A stretch of DNA of 64,000 nt from Oopsacas minuta (Eukaryota; Porifera; Hexactinellida; Lyssacinosida; Leucopsacidae), in the NCBI GenBank assembly GCA_024704765.1, contig JAKMXF010000311.1:132735-196734 (forward strand), in the 5' to 3' direction. Made by a program: the position numbers and the translations under genes. This document shows, piece after piece, positions 1-12,517 of the stretch; the stretch's first letter is position 1, and each line of letters opens with the position of its first letter. Below the pieces are notes generated by a model, which searched no databases, was not told the DNA's origin, and saw only the letters and a list, made by a program, of their open reading frames with translations.

Positions 1-3000
1 TATTCACTACATCTGGTTCATACTATTACAGATACACTAATTAGATTAAGTGGGTGTCTTGTTACCACGATAAAGTGCTGTAAATATGATCTTATTACAG
101 GAGAAACGCTTATCCCATAGAATTATGATCAACTACGTAATAGCAAAATGGGTGATTTAGAAGCTATTGTAATAGAAATAGAAACTATAGTACAGTGTAA
201 CCTCCTAATATAAACACGGTTAATGCGAATTTCCGGATAAGACGATCAAATATCTCCACAAAATCAGCTCCCTACAATGGCTATTCAATTGGCATTACTC
301 CGGTTAATAAGAAAGTATATTACACTACACTACAAGTATATGTTACGTAGATTAAAAGGAGGGGATAATTTTTGATAGGTTGAATGATATGATTATCTAT
401 TTCTTGAATAATTTTGTGAAAGGCACGATATGATTGTCCATTGCCCACGTATATGACAAAACATGCATTATGCTTTATGTGATGGTATAATAGTATCATT
501 TGTGATAACACACCAGATATTGTATGCTATGAAAAACAAAGCTTGCAAAATAACTTCTTAAAACGAAAGGAACATTTGAGATATTATTGCTCATATTTAC
601 TGTTGAGAAAATACATGCAATTTGTAACTAAAGAAACTACTATTAATATCCCACATGCATTTCGGGAAAATATTCAAGATTAATCTAACAAATATTTCTA
701 GCTTTTGTTATTTGATTGCGATTAAAAATTCTATTCAATTTACAACAATTTGATCCTAAGAAACTTTCAATCAACTATGCATTTTGTGGAATTAAAGACC
801 AAATATTAAGGAGAATGGCGAAAAATGCAAATAAATCACTATTAAAATTAAAAGCAATCCTCGGAAAAATGAGTGGATATATTTCAAATTCTACACTAAT
901 GTATTAATATGAAAATAACTTGATTTTGGGTATATATTAATTCATTCTGTGTGTACGTTACGTATAATGTTAAATGACAGGACTCAAGCATTTGAAAATC
1001 TGTATTCGCTTGAGAGTATTTAACTAAGCATTGACTATTTTCATTGAATAAATGCTTTCAAATGACTTGTACCCCACAGGTCTTTAAACTGTGAAGTGAA
1101 CACTATCTAGATATAGTAATCATATAAATATGTTATAAAGCAATTTGATGCTATATTTGAAGAAATCTGTAGGAGTTTCCAATTCAAATCTCAGCGACAG
1201 CTTCAATGACCAGTATTTGTTTCAATAGCAATACCAAATTAATTAAGCCAATCAATTAGCATTCAATAGATGGTTGATTAAAGTAGATGATAAGAATTAT
1301 CAGAATGGAGTCCTAAGATTCTCCAAAAACAAGATCGATCAGTCAACATAAATTGACTTAGATTCGTGAATAGATTTGACAAATAACTTTCGAAAAGTTT
1401 AAGCTACTGCCATTTTTAAGCGATATATAAAGTGTCAGCTTACAAATGATTGACTTACAAGGAAATTTAGTCTTAATGTAGTTAAATGTTCTTATATGAA
1501 AGATGATTCTAAAATTTTCGGAGTAGTCTAAACTATACTACTGCGTTGATATGATTTTGACAGAATTAAAGTAATAATGAGTTAATGATGGTGAAAATCA
1601 ATTACAAATGATTTGGATTTGAACTCTTAAACTTTGGAAGTAAAATCATGGCCTGTAAGACACGCCTCCAAAATTGAAAATAATCACATTACTCTGAGTG
1701 GAAAATTTGATATACAATGTACAAATGTAGTAATAAAATATGAGATTAATCAAATTTCCAGAAATTTTATCAAATTTTTTACATAATAATTTCACAACCA
1801 AATCTGGCACAATTAATTTTTGTTAATTGATTATTAATCAACCACAAAAGAAAATTGAGACAGATTAGTTAGAAATATATGGGTAATAAAGTTAAGTCGA
1901 TAAAAATACTATCACAGATAGCTTTGGCAACTTATGTAAGCATTAACTGACCAAACTGGGTTAGAGATGCAACTTACAAGTTAAATGCAAATACATGTCA
2001 AAGTGCAAAGTGCTAAGTACACACTAATAGCAAGGCTGATAATCTCTCATACACAAAGGTGTAGGCGTAGGGCAATCTCAGGTATCAGAATATTAAGCAA
2101 CTATGTAAATTAGCTCTAAGAAATTCTAAAATTAGTAAGGTAAAGCTCAGTACGTAATTATAAATCGATAGCGGATCGGTTTATAAGTTTGAATATAAAA
2201 CAAGCTTGCGTACTAAGAATGCACTCCTCATTAGGATATTCTCACATCAATGAGTCCAAATATTCACAGAATTGATCACACTGGCTATTACGACAGTAAA
2301 ATATTAACAGCGACTAGGTACTGAGCGGTCTAGGGTAAGATACTCTACAACAATCGGTAAGGTAAATTGTACATGTGAACTTACCCAAGAAATACTATAA
2401 ACTCATAGCTATGTAAGTAAGTGATGTGCTATTATGTCAAGACGTTTCATTCTTAAAAATTGAATTACACTCATGTTACTCATGCTACTCATGTACCCGA
2501 CAATATATTATAATGGTTACACACTGGCCTCGGAAGCGCGTAATTATCTCAATTTCAAAGCATAATTCTAAGTAAAATTGTAAAAATTGCAAGTTAGCAA
2601 ATAGAGGCGTGTCGAAATACTCGGTACTATACAATTAAACTCCTCAGAGAGACTGTATAAGCTCTTATACAATATCTGTCATATACAATATACATATATC
2701 AATTTCCTAATAAAGCATTCATACATATGATAGCCTTTATATGAATGACGTGAATATAAAGTCTAATAAGAGAGGAGGGAGGATAGAAAATATTTAAGGA
2801 ATGTAATAAAAACCTAAATTGAGCGATAAAATGCAGATTTTTCAAGGTGAAATAATTATAATTCCATAAACAAATTTCTAGCAATTCATAACATAAATAT
2901 CTTTTACTTGCGATAAAATTCTGTCAATTAATTGTATTTTTCGCAATTTACAATTGAAACTAAACTTATGCACTTCAAAACCAACCAATTACATGTTATA

Positions 3001-4990
3001 ACACGTCTAAATAATCCGAATTACACTGTACAGCATTAAATCAAGATATTACACGACCATTTGAAATTCTTCTTTGAATAATTATGCTCGCTTGATAGAA
3101 TCAAAATAGATTATAATAGAAGAATCCTTCAATTAATGTATATTATGGAATTATACCAATTTCTAATGTAATACCTCAAACTATGTAGTATTTGAGGAAT
3201 TAGAAAAGAGTATTCGAGTAATTTAAGGTATAAATTAGATGACATTAAATATTACGCATTTTATAAATTACTTATGGAATTTGTAATTGTGAGCATATTA
3301 AACTTGTCAATGAGTTAAAAGTTTTCGGTAATTCAATGGGCTCTTTCAATGTATCCTAAAAATAGTTGATTATGCTCCAATTCACAAATATTTATTAATA
3401 TGATACAAATCAAATACTTGTAATACAATAAGCTAGGGACTTAAGCGATAGTACAGAGAAATAGATTACGTATTATGTTTAGAAATTAATACGAGTGATA
3501 AGCTAATTAAGAAAGTACAAATATTCGTTTAGACAAACTACGATACATACTTAGGTTGTATTTAATTTGGATAGCTATATGCCAGGATTATAAGTTAGCT
3601 GGCTACACCTTTAGCGAGGGACTCAATGATTCAAGAAGGCGTTATACGTGTATTCAAGGAGGTACTACGCATACAAGATTTGTTTACTAATAGAAAAATG
3701 GCTTACGAAAGTCCTGTATAATGTATTTGAATACACAAATTATAAGTAGATTTCACCATATTTAGCTTAAGGAGTTTTGTAAAAGGATAATAATCGGAAA
3801 AATATTCGAAATATGCATAGATAGTTTGTGTAATTATTGAGAAACACAACGAACGCCCTCAATGAAAATATTATTAAAACACTAGGTATATATCTCATGT
3901 GTGCTTCATAACAAATTGATACAATATGTGAATGAATTAAATTACTCACAGAATTTGCATTATTAATGGATTATAATTACTACAAATAATTAATATTAGC
4001 TTAAGGATGTCAATAAAATGCAATGGGAAAATAATTGAAAATTCCCAATTATAGCTTAATCATGATTGAAACGGAACTATAGCTAATTAATTCGTATAAA
4101 ATAATTTTTGTATGAATCATGAGTTTAAAGGAAATCTGCAGTGATATGTCAGAATTGGAAATTGAGGGATTAAGTAATAGATTTATTGCTGAACCTATCC
4201 TGCACCATTGTGCGGTGCTAGCTACCCTTCTAATTATAGCAAAGGTTTACAAGGCTTGGGTCTAGACTAAGGTCCCATAAATACTTATTATACTTGTATA
4301 TTATCAATTGGAGTTGAAATACATAATAGCTTTGGCATACAAGCAAAAATGGAAATTTTGTTCGGGTTCTAGACTTTATCAACATGTGTATTACGACATT
4401 TAAGCTTAATCCGTGCCTGTCTGTCTGATAATAAGAATTCAATATACTGAGTGGATCTTACTACGTATTGCAAAGCTCAATTCAGCAAAGTTTAGTCGTT
4501 GTAAAATTGTTAAATTTTGCTATTGTACAAAATTGAGAAATTTATTAAAAAATAATTGCAGACACCTTTGATTAATTCAATGAAGATTAAACCGAGCAAC
4601 CAATGGCTAACTAACTTTGAATGCAATTTACCTACAAATCAAGATTATTAACTCTTTCTATGTGGTTATCTCAGAATTTAATATATTCTATAACATTGCA
4701 AATACAAATTGTCACTGATTAAAACAATTAAAATTCCAAAATGTCTAAACATTGCATTTCAGGGAATTAGAAGAATGAATATTGGAAAATTAATAATTAA
4801 TGGATTGAATTATACATAAAGATTGTGTGTCAAAAGTAAACAAGCAAAACAGAAACTTATGTAACTAGTACAGTCGCAGAGTAAATAGTTAGGTTAATTA
4901 ATTAAAATATCATAAATATGCATTCTTTTTATGCTACGAGAGCTATTCTCTCACTATCTTGTCATGGAGTCAGGATTAAGTAAATAGCGA

Positions 4991-5140
4991 GTTTAGAATA
5001 ATAATTATGTATCATCATATTTGGAACAATATTTGTTTATTAGCAACCTAGTTTTCAAGTACCAAGTTTAGAATAATAATTATGTATCATCATATTTGGA
5101 ACAATATTTGTTTATTAGCAACCTAGTTTTCAAGTACCAA
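4991..5140. repeat. Perfect 75-bp tandem duplication
   Basis: Two adjacent copies, 4991-5065 and 5066-5140, are identical at every base. The unit begins GTTTAGAATAATAATTATG and ends CAAGTACCAA. The lack of divergence in non-coding AT-rich DNA implies a very recent duplication, or an assembly artefact. The copies sit directly before a miniature inverted-repeat element. Confidence 0.97.
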
Positions 5141-5161
5141 GTGTAGATTTTGTACTAAATA

Positions 5162-5314
5162 CAGTGGAATCTGCATAAACCGCTCGTTGGGACATGAAAA
5201 TTTTGTGGGTTTAGCAAATTGTCTGATTATGCAGGTGAATTTGATTGTCAGAAGCTGATTTGGACTATAAACACTATCGGATTATACAGGTTTCTGTTTA
5301 TGCAGATTCCACAG
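5162..5314. mobile_element. Pogo/Tigger-like MITE, 153 bp
   Basis: The ends are inverted repeats: CAGTGGAATCTGCATAAAC on the left, and a right end whose complement is CTGTGGAATCTGCATAAAC, one mismatch in 19. TA dinucleotides flank both ends (5160-5161 and 5315-5316), as expected for Tc1/mariner/pogo target duplication. There is no coding capacity. The CAGT-GGAA end resembles the ends of several other elements in this window. Confidence 0.85.
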
Positions 5315-5319
5315 TAATG

Positions 5320-5400
5320 ACAGTATATGTGTTCTATTAGCAACTAGTTGAGAAAAGCGAAAACCCAAGTTGCAAATAAGCACACTCTACTGTAATATAA
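5320..5400. repeat. Second pogo-like terminus next to the 5162-5314 element
   Basis: Just downstream of the 153-bp element, the sequence ending near 5395 reads on the minus strand as TACAGTAGAGTGTGCTTATT followed by TGCAACTTGGG, a CAGTAGAG-type terminus. The words TTAGCAAC and GTAGATTTTGTACTA recur at 5100-5160 and again at 14110-14210, so these are probably pieces of one larger dispersed family. I could not place its other end. Confidence 0.4.
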
Positions 5401-6488
5401 TTATCTGAGTTATGGGCTGTAACAAATAGGAATAAATAAACCAGTGTAAAACTAACTAATAAAACTTGGGCGACTAATAAACATTTATTAGGCAACCATA
5501 AATTATATTTTAAGGAATTTTCACTAAAATTGATGGAAACAACATCACTCTCATTTGTATGTATAATTTGAAGGTTCCCATCAATTTCTCACTTTCGATA
5601 ACTCATGTAATGATTATTACAAGTGCATATGTTGGCAAAATATATGTTTATCATAGAGTTATATTATAAAACATATTTCGAAAAGTATCCTGCCATCACC
5701 GATATTAAATCCAACGAACTTCAGTGAAAATCATCATAAATAGATGCACAAAATATGATTGCACTTAAAAGAATTTAACAATCAACCAATCTGAATAAAA
5801 CATTGAAATTAAAAGCAGGAACTGGCCAATATATGAATAATACATTACTTTTAAACAATTACATAATTTTTATCCACAAAATAATATAACTGATAGTCCA
5901 TCGAAATGACCGCAAAATAAGTATTGAACCAAATATGGTTCATCCTCTAGGTAAACTTATGTTTCAATTCAAATACGTATGTCTGAAGCTAGTGACGAAA
6001 ACTGCATCCATTTCCACTATAATGTAACAAGAATGGACGTAATAGTGCTAAAATCAGCTGTAACTAATAACTACACTATAAAGTGACATGTCTATCTATT
6101 AATTATTTATTCGTAAGATAAGAAATTTGAACATGTAATCATGTGTTCACAATACTATGCCAAACTTATACTAATATGTGAAGTACAAGAAACTAGACAG
6201 GTTTGGTTAGAAGGATTAGGTCAGTCAACTAGATTTGGATACGATCCAGACATCAATTGGTTCTTTATTCACATAGCCTGGAATAGTGCTAATATGGAGT
6301 TGCAAATTGAATAAACTACTACCAGCATAAATATGTGGTGGTTATTCCTATAGTCAACACTTTAACTAGCATAAGGGACTATGAATAATTGGATATTAGG
6401 GTAGACAAACTCCTAGGTTAGTTCGATTGGATGTAAACCAGGCATGAATCGATTTAATCAGAGCATCCACCCATTATTTGTAGTAATA

Positions 6489-6793
6489 CCAGAGTTGCCA
6501 GATTATGTCATGCCACGCACCAATTTGAAAAGTTCATGCAAAAGTCAAAAATTCGTTCGTTTCGTTTGTCGTTATTTAATGTAGTAAACCAATTCACATA
6601 CAAAGTGAAAATACATTAAGTCGTGTTCTCCCATTGGGACTACAGTTCAAAATATACGTACAAGTTTAAATATGAGAAAGTACACTAATAGAAGTACGTC
6701 AATGTTCATGGTTCATGCCATGAACTAGCCATAAGTAAAAGTTCATGCCAAAGCAAAAGCCTATGGACTTTGTTCATGAAATGGTAACACTGT
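6489..6793. repeat. Candidate hAT-like inverted-repeat element
   Basis: The left edge reads CAGAGTTGCCAGATT and the right edge, complemented, reads CAGTGTTACCATTTC. CAG-GTTGCCA-type ends are known from hAT miniature elements. The interior repeats the word GTTCATGCCA/GTTCATGCAA several times. The target duplications I tried to match do not agree, so this is tentative. Confidence 0.35.
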
Positions 6794-7398
6794 CCAATAT
6801 TACTGGAGTCAGGTTTTGATGGCGTCATGGCGCTACATGTTAGTTAAATTTACCTATCACTAGTCAATTACTAGTCACTACGTTCGGCCATTGAAAAATC
6901 ATGCCAATATATCCAATTATGTATAAGATAATAAATCCGATTAATAGGCAATATTTCTTTATCTGTACATTATTATATTTCACACACATGCTTGATATAT
7001 AACGTATCATTCTAGGTCGTAATATTATTCAAATTTGCACAGCTGTGCAGAATTGGTGATAATATTCAAGATTAATCCACATAAAAATATACACAAAAAT
7101 AATACGCTTCTGTAGGAAATTATTACGTTTGGAACAAAATATTTTCAGATACATGAAATTAACGTAAATGTATTTTCATTTGCGTCTTTGAGTCAATATT
7201 TTATTTGTATCAATTTATGATACCATTACATAAGTGTATCATATTTACAATCTCAGAAGTAGACGTCTAAACTTTAATGGTTAAATGACGCGCTTAAATT
7301 ATGGATTCTGCTTTAGGATGTGTTTATGAACATTTCCTATACCACAAATAAAGTATACATAACATTTTACAAATATTCATGTAATAAAGAGTACCAAC

Positions 7399-7862
7399 CT
7401 GTCTTCTTGCACGTCTAAACTGAGCGACGTTAGCTATAGTTTCAGCAGCAAGACATTTAAGTTCCATTGCTCCATCTTGAAGGATTTTAACCAACTCTTC
7501 AAGTCCACCCAAATCCACAATAGACAGACGAATATGAGCATTCTCAGAAATCTCCCTCAATATCTTAAGAGATCCAATCTTACATTTCACGTCTTCTGTA
7601 CAGATCAAATTTATTAACAGTTCTAAACCACCCACATCTTTGATTGCCATCTGACATGTTTCAAGTTTCAAGTTGAAGTCACGCATTGAACAGAGAGCTA
7701 TTACAGTAGCTGTCTGGTTACCACCTTTAAGGTATTTGACAAGCTTTTGTATCTGCCAATATTCAGACGGGAGGTCTGTAGTAGATTCGTTCCTACGCTC
7801 TGGATACTCCTCTTCGCTTTCATCATCTGAAGAGCTCTCAATAAACACACTAATATTTGTAC
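7399..7862 (-). CDS. ODAD2: ODAD2 (ARMC4) internal exon, first ARM repeats (partial gene)
   Basis: This exon encodes an acidic linker ([18 protein letters not shown]) followed by the start of the ARM-repeat domain. The segments [36 protein letters not shown] and [16 protein letters not shown] match vertebrate ODAD2/ARMC4 closely, as does [20 protein letters not shown] at the end. ODAD2 is part of the axonemal complex that docks outer dynein arms on doublet microtubules, so its presence implies motile cilia or flagella. The exon starts after TTATATTTCTAG (phase 1, first bases GT) and ends at CAG before GTTGGT (phase 0). The rest of the ARM array should follow at lower coordinates on the minus strand but is not visible in the 7.4 kb present. 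The paired upstream exon is probably 19773-20134. The family identity is secure; the full gene structure is not. Confidence 0.93.
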
Positions 7863-8711
7863 CTAGAAATATAACAATTTTCCATGAATTTTTTAGTTCT
7901 GATACATTATACTAACATGCAGCAATTGACGAAGGCTGTATATTATTAGTTATTAAAAGCATAAATATTAGATCACCCAATTACTATTCAATAGTATAAA
8001 ATGGAATTGCAAGGAAACTTTAAACAAGATGGGATTGTTACAAATCTTATTTGGTATACTTGATTGTTATAGTATTTTACTATTTGCTTGAAAGCATTGG
8101 TGGATTTATTACATAACTGATTTTTTCCCTTAATTACTTCATTGCTTTTGGCTGTCTATCCTTCTTAATTAATGTATATCTGAATTACTTAATAAACCAA
8201 TTCTGGATTCTTAACTATACTATTAGTGGTTGCTAAGACGTGTTCAAGAAACTAAGTCAACTATTTTAACAATAAGAATACCAATGGTAAATAATATTAG
8301 ATTAAACTATAGGAACACTGAATATGGTATAAATTATCATAATAAATGTCCTTAAGCAATACAAAACTATTATTGAAAGAAACATCTTAGCCTACCAAAC
8401 ACTATCAATCATTGAGTCAAATTTTGGGCATTATTTATGCCATGCAGACGGACGGACAGATGGACGACCCAATCACAAGGAGCATTGCGGGATTTTCTCA
8501 AAGAAGCTGCATAAACTAAAAGATAAACAAACACATGACAAAACTTACAATGAGAAAAAATAAAAGATATAAAAATATTTCCATTACTAGAGTTAAGATA
8601 AAAACATGAATGGATGTTCAATCCATAATATGCATTAATATTCCTAAGATATAAGTATTGAAATATGATTACTTGTGGCAAACACGCAAAATAATTTCTC
8701 GAGGAGGAATA

Positions 8712-10028
8712 ATGTATCCAAGCAATTTCCCAAAATATTTTGCGGTATTTTCATGTTACATTGGAGTAATGTCGGTATCATTTATATTTGGATTCGTTTC
8801 TCCAACCCAGAAACAAATGATCCAAGAAAATATCCTGGATTATCAAACTCTACCAATTGTTGCCTCCATTATATTTATCGCAAAAGCATTTGCGTACAGT
8901 TCGGTGCCAATTTTTACACTACTTGGGTACAATCTAAAGATAGTAGCCATAATAAGTAGTCTACTTGGAGCAACAGGGTATATGTTGATCATCATAGCAA
9001 GTTCAGCACTGTATGTGATCTTAGGTGTCGCTCTAGTAGGGTATTCTACAGGAATTGCTGGGGTATTCATCATTGCATATACCCCCGAAGTTACATTGGA
9101 TAATCAGAAAAGAATCATATGCGGAGGATTTGGATTCTGCTTTAGGATAGGTATATTTATAGCTTATTTCACAGGAATTTGGCTACCTTTCAGATGGTTA
9201 GCAATATTTGGGCTAATTCAATTAAGTGTGTTTGGCATTTTGATAATAATAAATCCTCATTCACCTGTATGGTATGTGCAACAAGGTTTGGATGATAAAG
9301 CTAAATTAACTCTCTTGTATTTACATGGTAGTGAGTTTGATGCAGATACTGAAATAGAGAAGATCAAGGGGAAGACACTGAGTAGTAAAATTAGTTGGAA
9401 TGAAAGTTTCAGAGCCTTGAAAGAATGGAAAGTATTGAAACCCACTTTGGTAATTTCTGTAATTGCCTCTCTGAAAGAGTTAGGAGGTCATGAAGCTATG
9501 GTAGCATTCTCTTCTCATATTCTAGAGAATCAACAAGCAATGGATCCTAAAGTAGCATCTCTCTTCTATCCAATATTCTTGATTATTGGATCAATTATGT
9601 GTATGCTAATTATGAATTATTGTAAGTTGAAATGGCTGATGATAACAGCATCTATTTTCCAGGCTATTTCTCACATCTCTATGGCAATCTATTATTTAGT
9701 TACTGAGCACTATCTACACTGTAATACAGAATACTCACAATTATGTCATACATTAGCATTTTGGCCGATTTCTAACATTGCCTTGTACGCCTTTTCATTT
9801 GGATTTGGTTGGGGAGTTGTTTACTTTACATTGGTAGGAACTATGTTTACTGTACACAAAGAATTATCTATTGGAATCGGTGGTATAATAACAAACATTT
9901 GTTCCTACCTAGCTGTTATGATATTTTTCTACTTACTTCAAAACATTGGAGGATTTGCTACTTTCCTTATGCTCACAAGTACATACTTTATAGCTATTGT
10001 TTTCACCTACTTTTTCTTGAAGTTCTAA
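8712..10028 (+). CDS. Derived SLC2-like MFS transporter, array copy 1
   Basis: A single-exon gene of 438 residues with about 12 hydrophobic segments and almost no tail after the last one. The frame is open for 18 further codons upstream (to 8658), but the Met at 8712 aligns with the start of all six paralogues, so I use it. The fold is that of SLC2/Tret1-like sugar transporters: SPTQKQ after TM1, YTPEV before a charged loop, GIWLPFRWLA at TM6, then NPHSPVWYVQQ where sugar transporters have PESPRWL. Several family hallmarks are absent: no GRxxGR loop after TM2 (it reads GYNLK), no QxSG in TM7 (it reads LKELGG), no DRxGRR after TM8 (it reads MNYCKLKW) and no PETKG tail. The substrate is unknown; a plasma-membrane solute carrier is inferred. 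It is a near-identical duplicate of copy 2, and lies inside a probable ODAD2 intron on the opposite strand. Confidence 0.92.
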   Translation: MYPSNFPKYFAVFSCYIGVMSVSFIFGFVSPTQKQMIQENILDYQTLPIVASIIFIAKAFAYSSVPIFTLLGYNLKIVAIISSLLGATGYMLIIIASSALYVILGVALVGYSTGIAGVFIIAYTPEVTLDNQKRIICGGFGFCFRIGIFIAYFTGIWLPFRWLAIFGLIQLSVFGILIIINPHSPVWYVQQGLDDKAKLTLLYLHGSEFDADTEIEKIKGKTLSSKISWNESFRALKEWKVLKPTLVISVIASLKELGGHEAMVAFSSHILENQQAMDPKVASLFYPIFLIIGSIMCMLIMNYCKLKWLMITASIFQAISHISMAIYYLVTEHYLHCNTEYSQLCHTLAFWPISNIALYAFSFGFGWGVVYFTLVGTMFTVHKELSIGIGGIITNICSYLAVMIFFYLLQNIGGFATFLMLTSTYFIAIVFTYFFLKF

Positions 10029-10755
10029 TCAACAATACGTACTTGTGATAATAAATATTTCTATTGAACTTCTATATTTCGCTAGTTACTTAGGAAATAA
10101 CATAAACACAGAAATAATATACTATTATATGCCAAAAACACAATTCAGAGCATTCCATAATACAAGGATTATCTAAAGGAAAGGGTGTGGTAGTCAAATA
10201 ACGGAAAACAGAGAGATATTTATATCTGAATTACTTAATAAGTCAATTCTAGATTCTTAACTTTACTATTAATGGTTGCTAAGACGTGTTCAAGAAACTA
10301 AGTCAACTATTTTAACAATAAGAATACCAATGGTAAATAATATTAGATTAAACTATAGGAACACTGAATATGGTATAAATTATCATAATAAATGTCCTTA
10401 AGCAATACAAAACTATTATTGAAAGAAACATCTTAGCCTACCAAACACTATCAATCATGAGTCAAAATTTGGACATTATTTATTCCGTGCAGACGGACGG
10501 ACAGATGGACGACCCAATCACAAAGAGCATTGCGGGATTTTCCAAAGAAGCTGCATAAACTAAAAGATAAACAAACACATGACAAAACTTACAATGAGAA
10601 AAAATAAAAGATATAAAAATATTTCCATTACTAGAGTTAAGATAAAAACATGAATGGGTGTTCAATCCATAATATGCATTAATATTCCTAAGAAATAAGT
10701 ATTGAAATATGATTACTTGTGGCAAACACGCAAAATAATTTCTCGAGGAGGAATA

Positions 10756-12072
10756 ATGTATCCAAGCAATTTCCCAAAATATTTTGCGGTATTTTCATGT
10801 TACATTGGAGTAATGTCGGTATCATTTATATTTGGATTCGTTTCTCCAACCCAGAAACAAATGATCCAAGAAAATATCCTGGATTATCAAACTCTACCAA
10901 TTTTTGCCTCCATTATATATATCGCAAATGTATTTGCGTACAGTTCGGTGCCAATTTTTACACTACTTGGGTACAATCTAAAGATAGTAGCCATAATAAG
11001 TAGTCTACTTGGAGCAACAGGGTATATGTTGATCATCATAGCAAGTTCAGCACTGTATGTGATCTTAGGTGTCGCTCTAGTAGGGTATTCTACAGGAATT
11101 GCTGGGGTATTCATCATTGCATATACCCCCGAAGTTACATTGGATAATCAGAAAAGAATCATAAGCGGAGGATTTGGATTCTGCTTTAGGATAGGTATAT
11201 TTATAGCTTATTTCACAGGAATTTGGCTACCTTTCAGAGGGTTAGCAATATTTGGGCTAATTCAATTAAGTGTGTTTGACATTTTGATAATAATAAATCC
11301 TCATTCACCTGTATGGTATGTGCAACAAGGTTTGGATGATAAAGCTAAATCAACTCTCTTGTATTTACATGGTAGTGAGTTTGATGCAGATACTGAAATA
11401 GAGAAGATTAAGGGGAAGACACTGAGTAGTAAAATTAGTTGGAACGAAAGTTTCAGAGCCTTGAAAGAATGGAAAGTATTGAAACCCACTTTGGTAATTT
11501 CTGTAATTGCCTTTCTGAAAGAGTTAGGAGGTCATGAAGCTATGGTAGCATTCTCTTCTCATATTCTAGAGAATCAACAAGCAATGGATCCTAAAGTAGC
11601 ATCTCTCTTTTATCCAATATGCTTGATTATTGGATCAATCGTGTGTATGCTAATTATGAATTATTGTAAGTTGAAATGGCTGATGATAACAGCATCTATT
11701 TTCCAGGCTATTTCTTACATCTCTATGGCAATCTATTATTTCGTTAGTGAGCATTATCTACACTGTAATACAGAATACTCACAATTATGTCATACATTAG
11801 CATTTTGGCCGATTTCTAACATTGCCTTGTACGCCTTTTCATTTGGATTTGGTTGGGGAGTTGTTTACTTTGCATTGGCAGGGACTATGTTTACTGTACA
11901 CAAAGAATTATCTATTGGAATCGGTGGTTTTATAACAAACATTTCTACCTACCTAGCTGTTATGATATTTTTCTACTTACTACAAAACATTGGAGGATTT
12001 GCTACTTTCCTTATGCTCACAAGTATATACTTGATAGCTATTGTTTTCATCTACTTTTTCTTGAAGTTCTAA
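10756..12072 (+). CDS. Derived SLC2-like MFS transporter, array copy 2
   Basis: The duplicate of copy 1, 438 residues from the aligned Met at 10756. It differs at scattered positions, for example FASIIYIANVF against VASIIFIAKAF near TM2, ISGGFGFC against ICGGFGFC, PFRGLA against PFRWLA in TM6 and YPICLII against YPIFLII in TM8. The Trp-to-Gly change in PFRWLA breaks a motif kept by every other copy, and Gly-to-Asp occurs in the same stretch (VFDILI), so this copy may be drifting. No stop or frameshift is present. The upstream 480 bp are shared with copy 1, so the two should respond to similar control. Confidence 0.92.
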   Translation: MYPSNFPKYFAVFSCYIGVMSVSFIFGFVSPTQKQMIQENILDYQTLPIFASIIYIANVFAYSSVPIFTLLGYNLKIVAIISSLLGATGYMLIIIASSALYVILGVALVGYSTGIAGVFIIAYTPEVTLDNQKRIISGGFGFCFRIGIFIAYFTGIWLPFRGLAIFGLIQLSVFDILIIINPHSPVWYVQQGLDDKAKSTLLYLHGSEFDADTEIEKIKGKTLSSKISWNESFRALKEWKVLKPTLVISVIAFLKELGGHEAMVAFSSHILENQQAMDPKVASLFYPICLIIGSIVCMLIMNYCKLKWLMITASIFQAISYISMAIYYFVSEHYLHCNTEYSQLCHTLAFWPISNIALYAFSFGFGWGVVYFALAGTMFTVHKELSIGIGGFITNISTYLAVMIFFYLLQNIGGFATFLMLTSIYLIAIVFIYFFLKF

Positions 12073-12239
12073 TCAATATATACTTGTGATAATAATAATT
12101 TCTATTAAACTTCTATATTTCGCTAGTTACTTAGGAAACAACATAAACATAGAAATAATAAACTATTATATGCAATAAATCAATTCATAGTTTTCAATAA
12201 TACATGGATTTTTGAATGGGTCGTTCAAATCTTACGTGA

Positions 12240-12400
12240 AGCTATCAAGGGAAGGGTGTGGTTGCAAAGTGTGACAACTCCATTCTTTTGTATCACGAAG
12301 TAGTCAAAGAACGTGACACAGGGAGGGGAGGGAGTCAAAATCTATGGGATATTGAGTTACGTACGGTTGAAGGGTTCCGAATTATAAGAGGGTAATTGGG
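12240..12400. repeat. Possible decayed transposon tail between MFS copies 2 and 3
   Basis: The stretch around 12250-12375 is less AT-rich than its surroundings. It holds TATCACGAAGTAGTCAAAG followed by a G-rich run (GGGAGGGGAGGGAG), a pattern I associate with 3' ends of invertebrate retroelements. The short phrase AAGGGTGTGG also occurs near 10180 and 12251. There is no coding capacity. Confidence 0.25.
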
Positions 12401-12517
12401 TAAGTATTGACAAAACATCTGCCATCCATGGCCTCATCTGAACGTAACTAAGAACGAGCCAACTTCTTGTTACTCAGTTAGTATATAATAGTGTCAAGAA
12501 AACAATGCAGAGAAATA

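Larger units (their letters stand above)
1..7398. other. Gene-free AT-rich stretch (probable ODAD2 intron or 3' flank)
   Basis: No reading frame here exceeds about 70 codons and none resembles a known protein. The ODAD2 exon at 7399-7862 ends in a splice donor that points into this region, so at least part of it should be intron of that gene. I looked on the minus strand for the next ARM-repeat exon, which in human ODAD2 begins with a conserved RQHGG-type segment, and did not find it. It may lie beyond the window. The stretch holds a perfect 75-bp tandem duplication, a pogo-like miniature element and one weaker inverted-repeat candidate, listed separately. Confidence 0.6.
8175..12217. repeat. 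Recent ~2.05-kb direct tandem duplication carrying MFS genes 1 and 2
   Basis: The block from about 8175 to 10170 is repeated from about 10221 to 12217. The copies are nearly identical through about 480 bp of upstream DNA, the whole coding region and about 100 bp of 3' flank. The upstream part includes a small GACGGACGGACAGATGG tract. The matching positions are offset by 2044-2046 bp. Most differences inside the genes are single-base. The upstream regions diverge mainly by small indels. Outside these edges the flanks stop matching. Confidence 0.93.

Noticed and set aside
1-7323. Further ODAD2 exons
   Set aside because: No minus-strand segment matching the later ARM repeats was found by eye.
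7673-7915. 80-codon plus-strand frame over the ODAD2 exon
   Set aside because: Antisense shadow of a strongly conserved exon.
8698-8711. GGAGGA before ATG as a bacterial ribosome binding site
   Set aside because: The window has spliceosomal introns and animal genes; the run is a shared leader sequence, not a Shine-Dalgarno site.
8658-8711. Longer N-terminus for MFS copies 1 and 2
   Set aside because: All paralogues align from the later Met, and the extra codons have no counterpart in copies 3-7.
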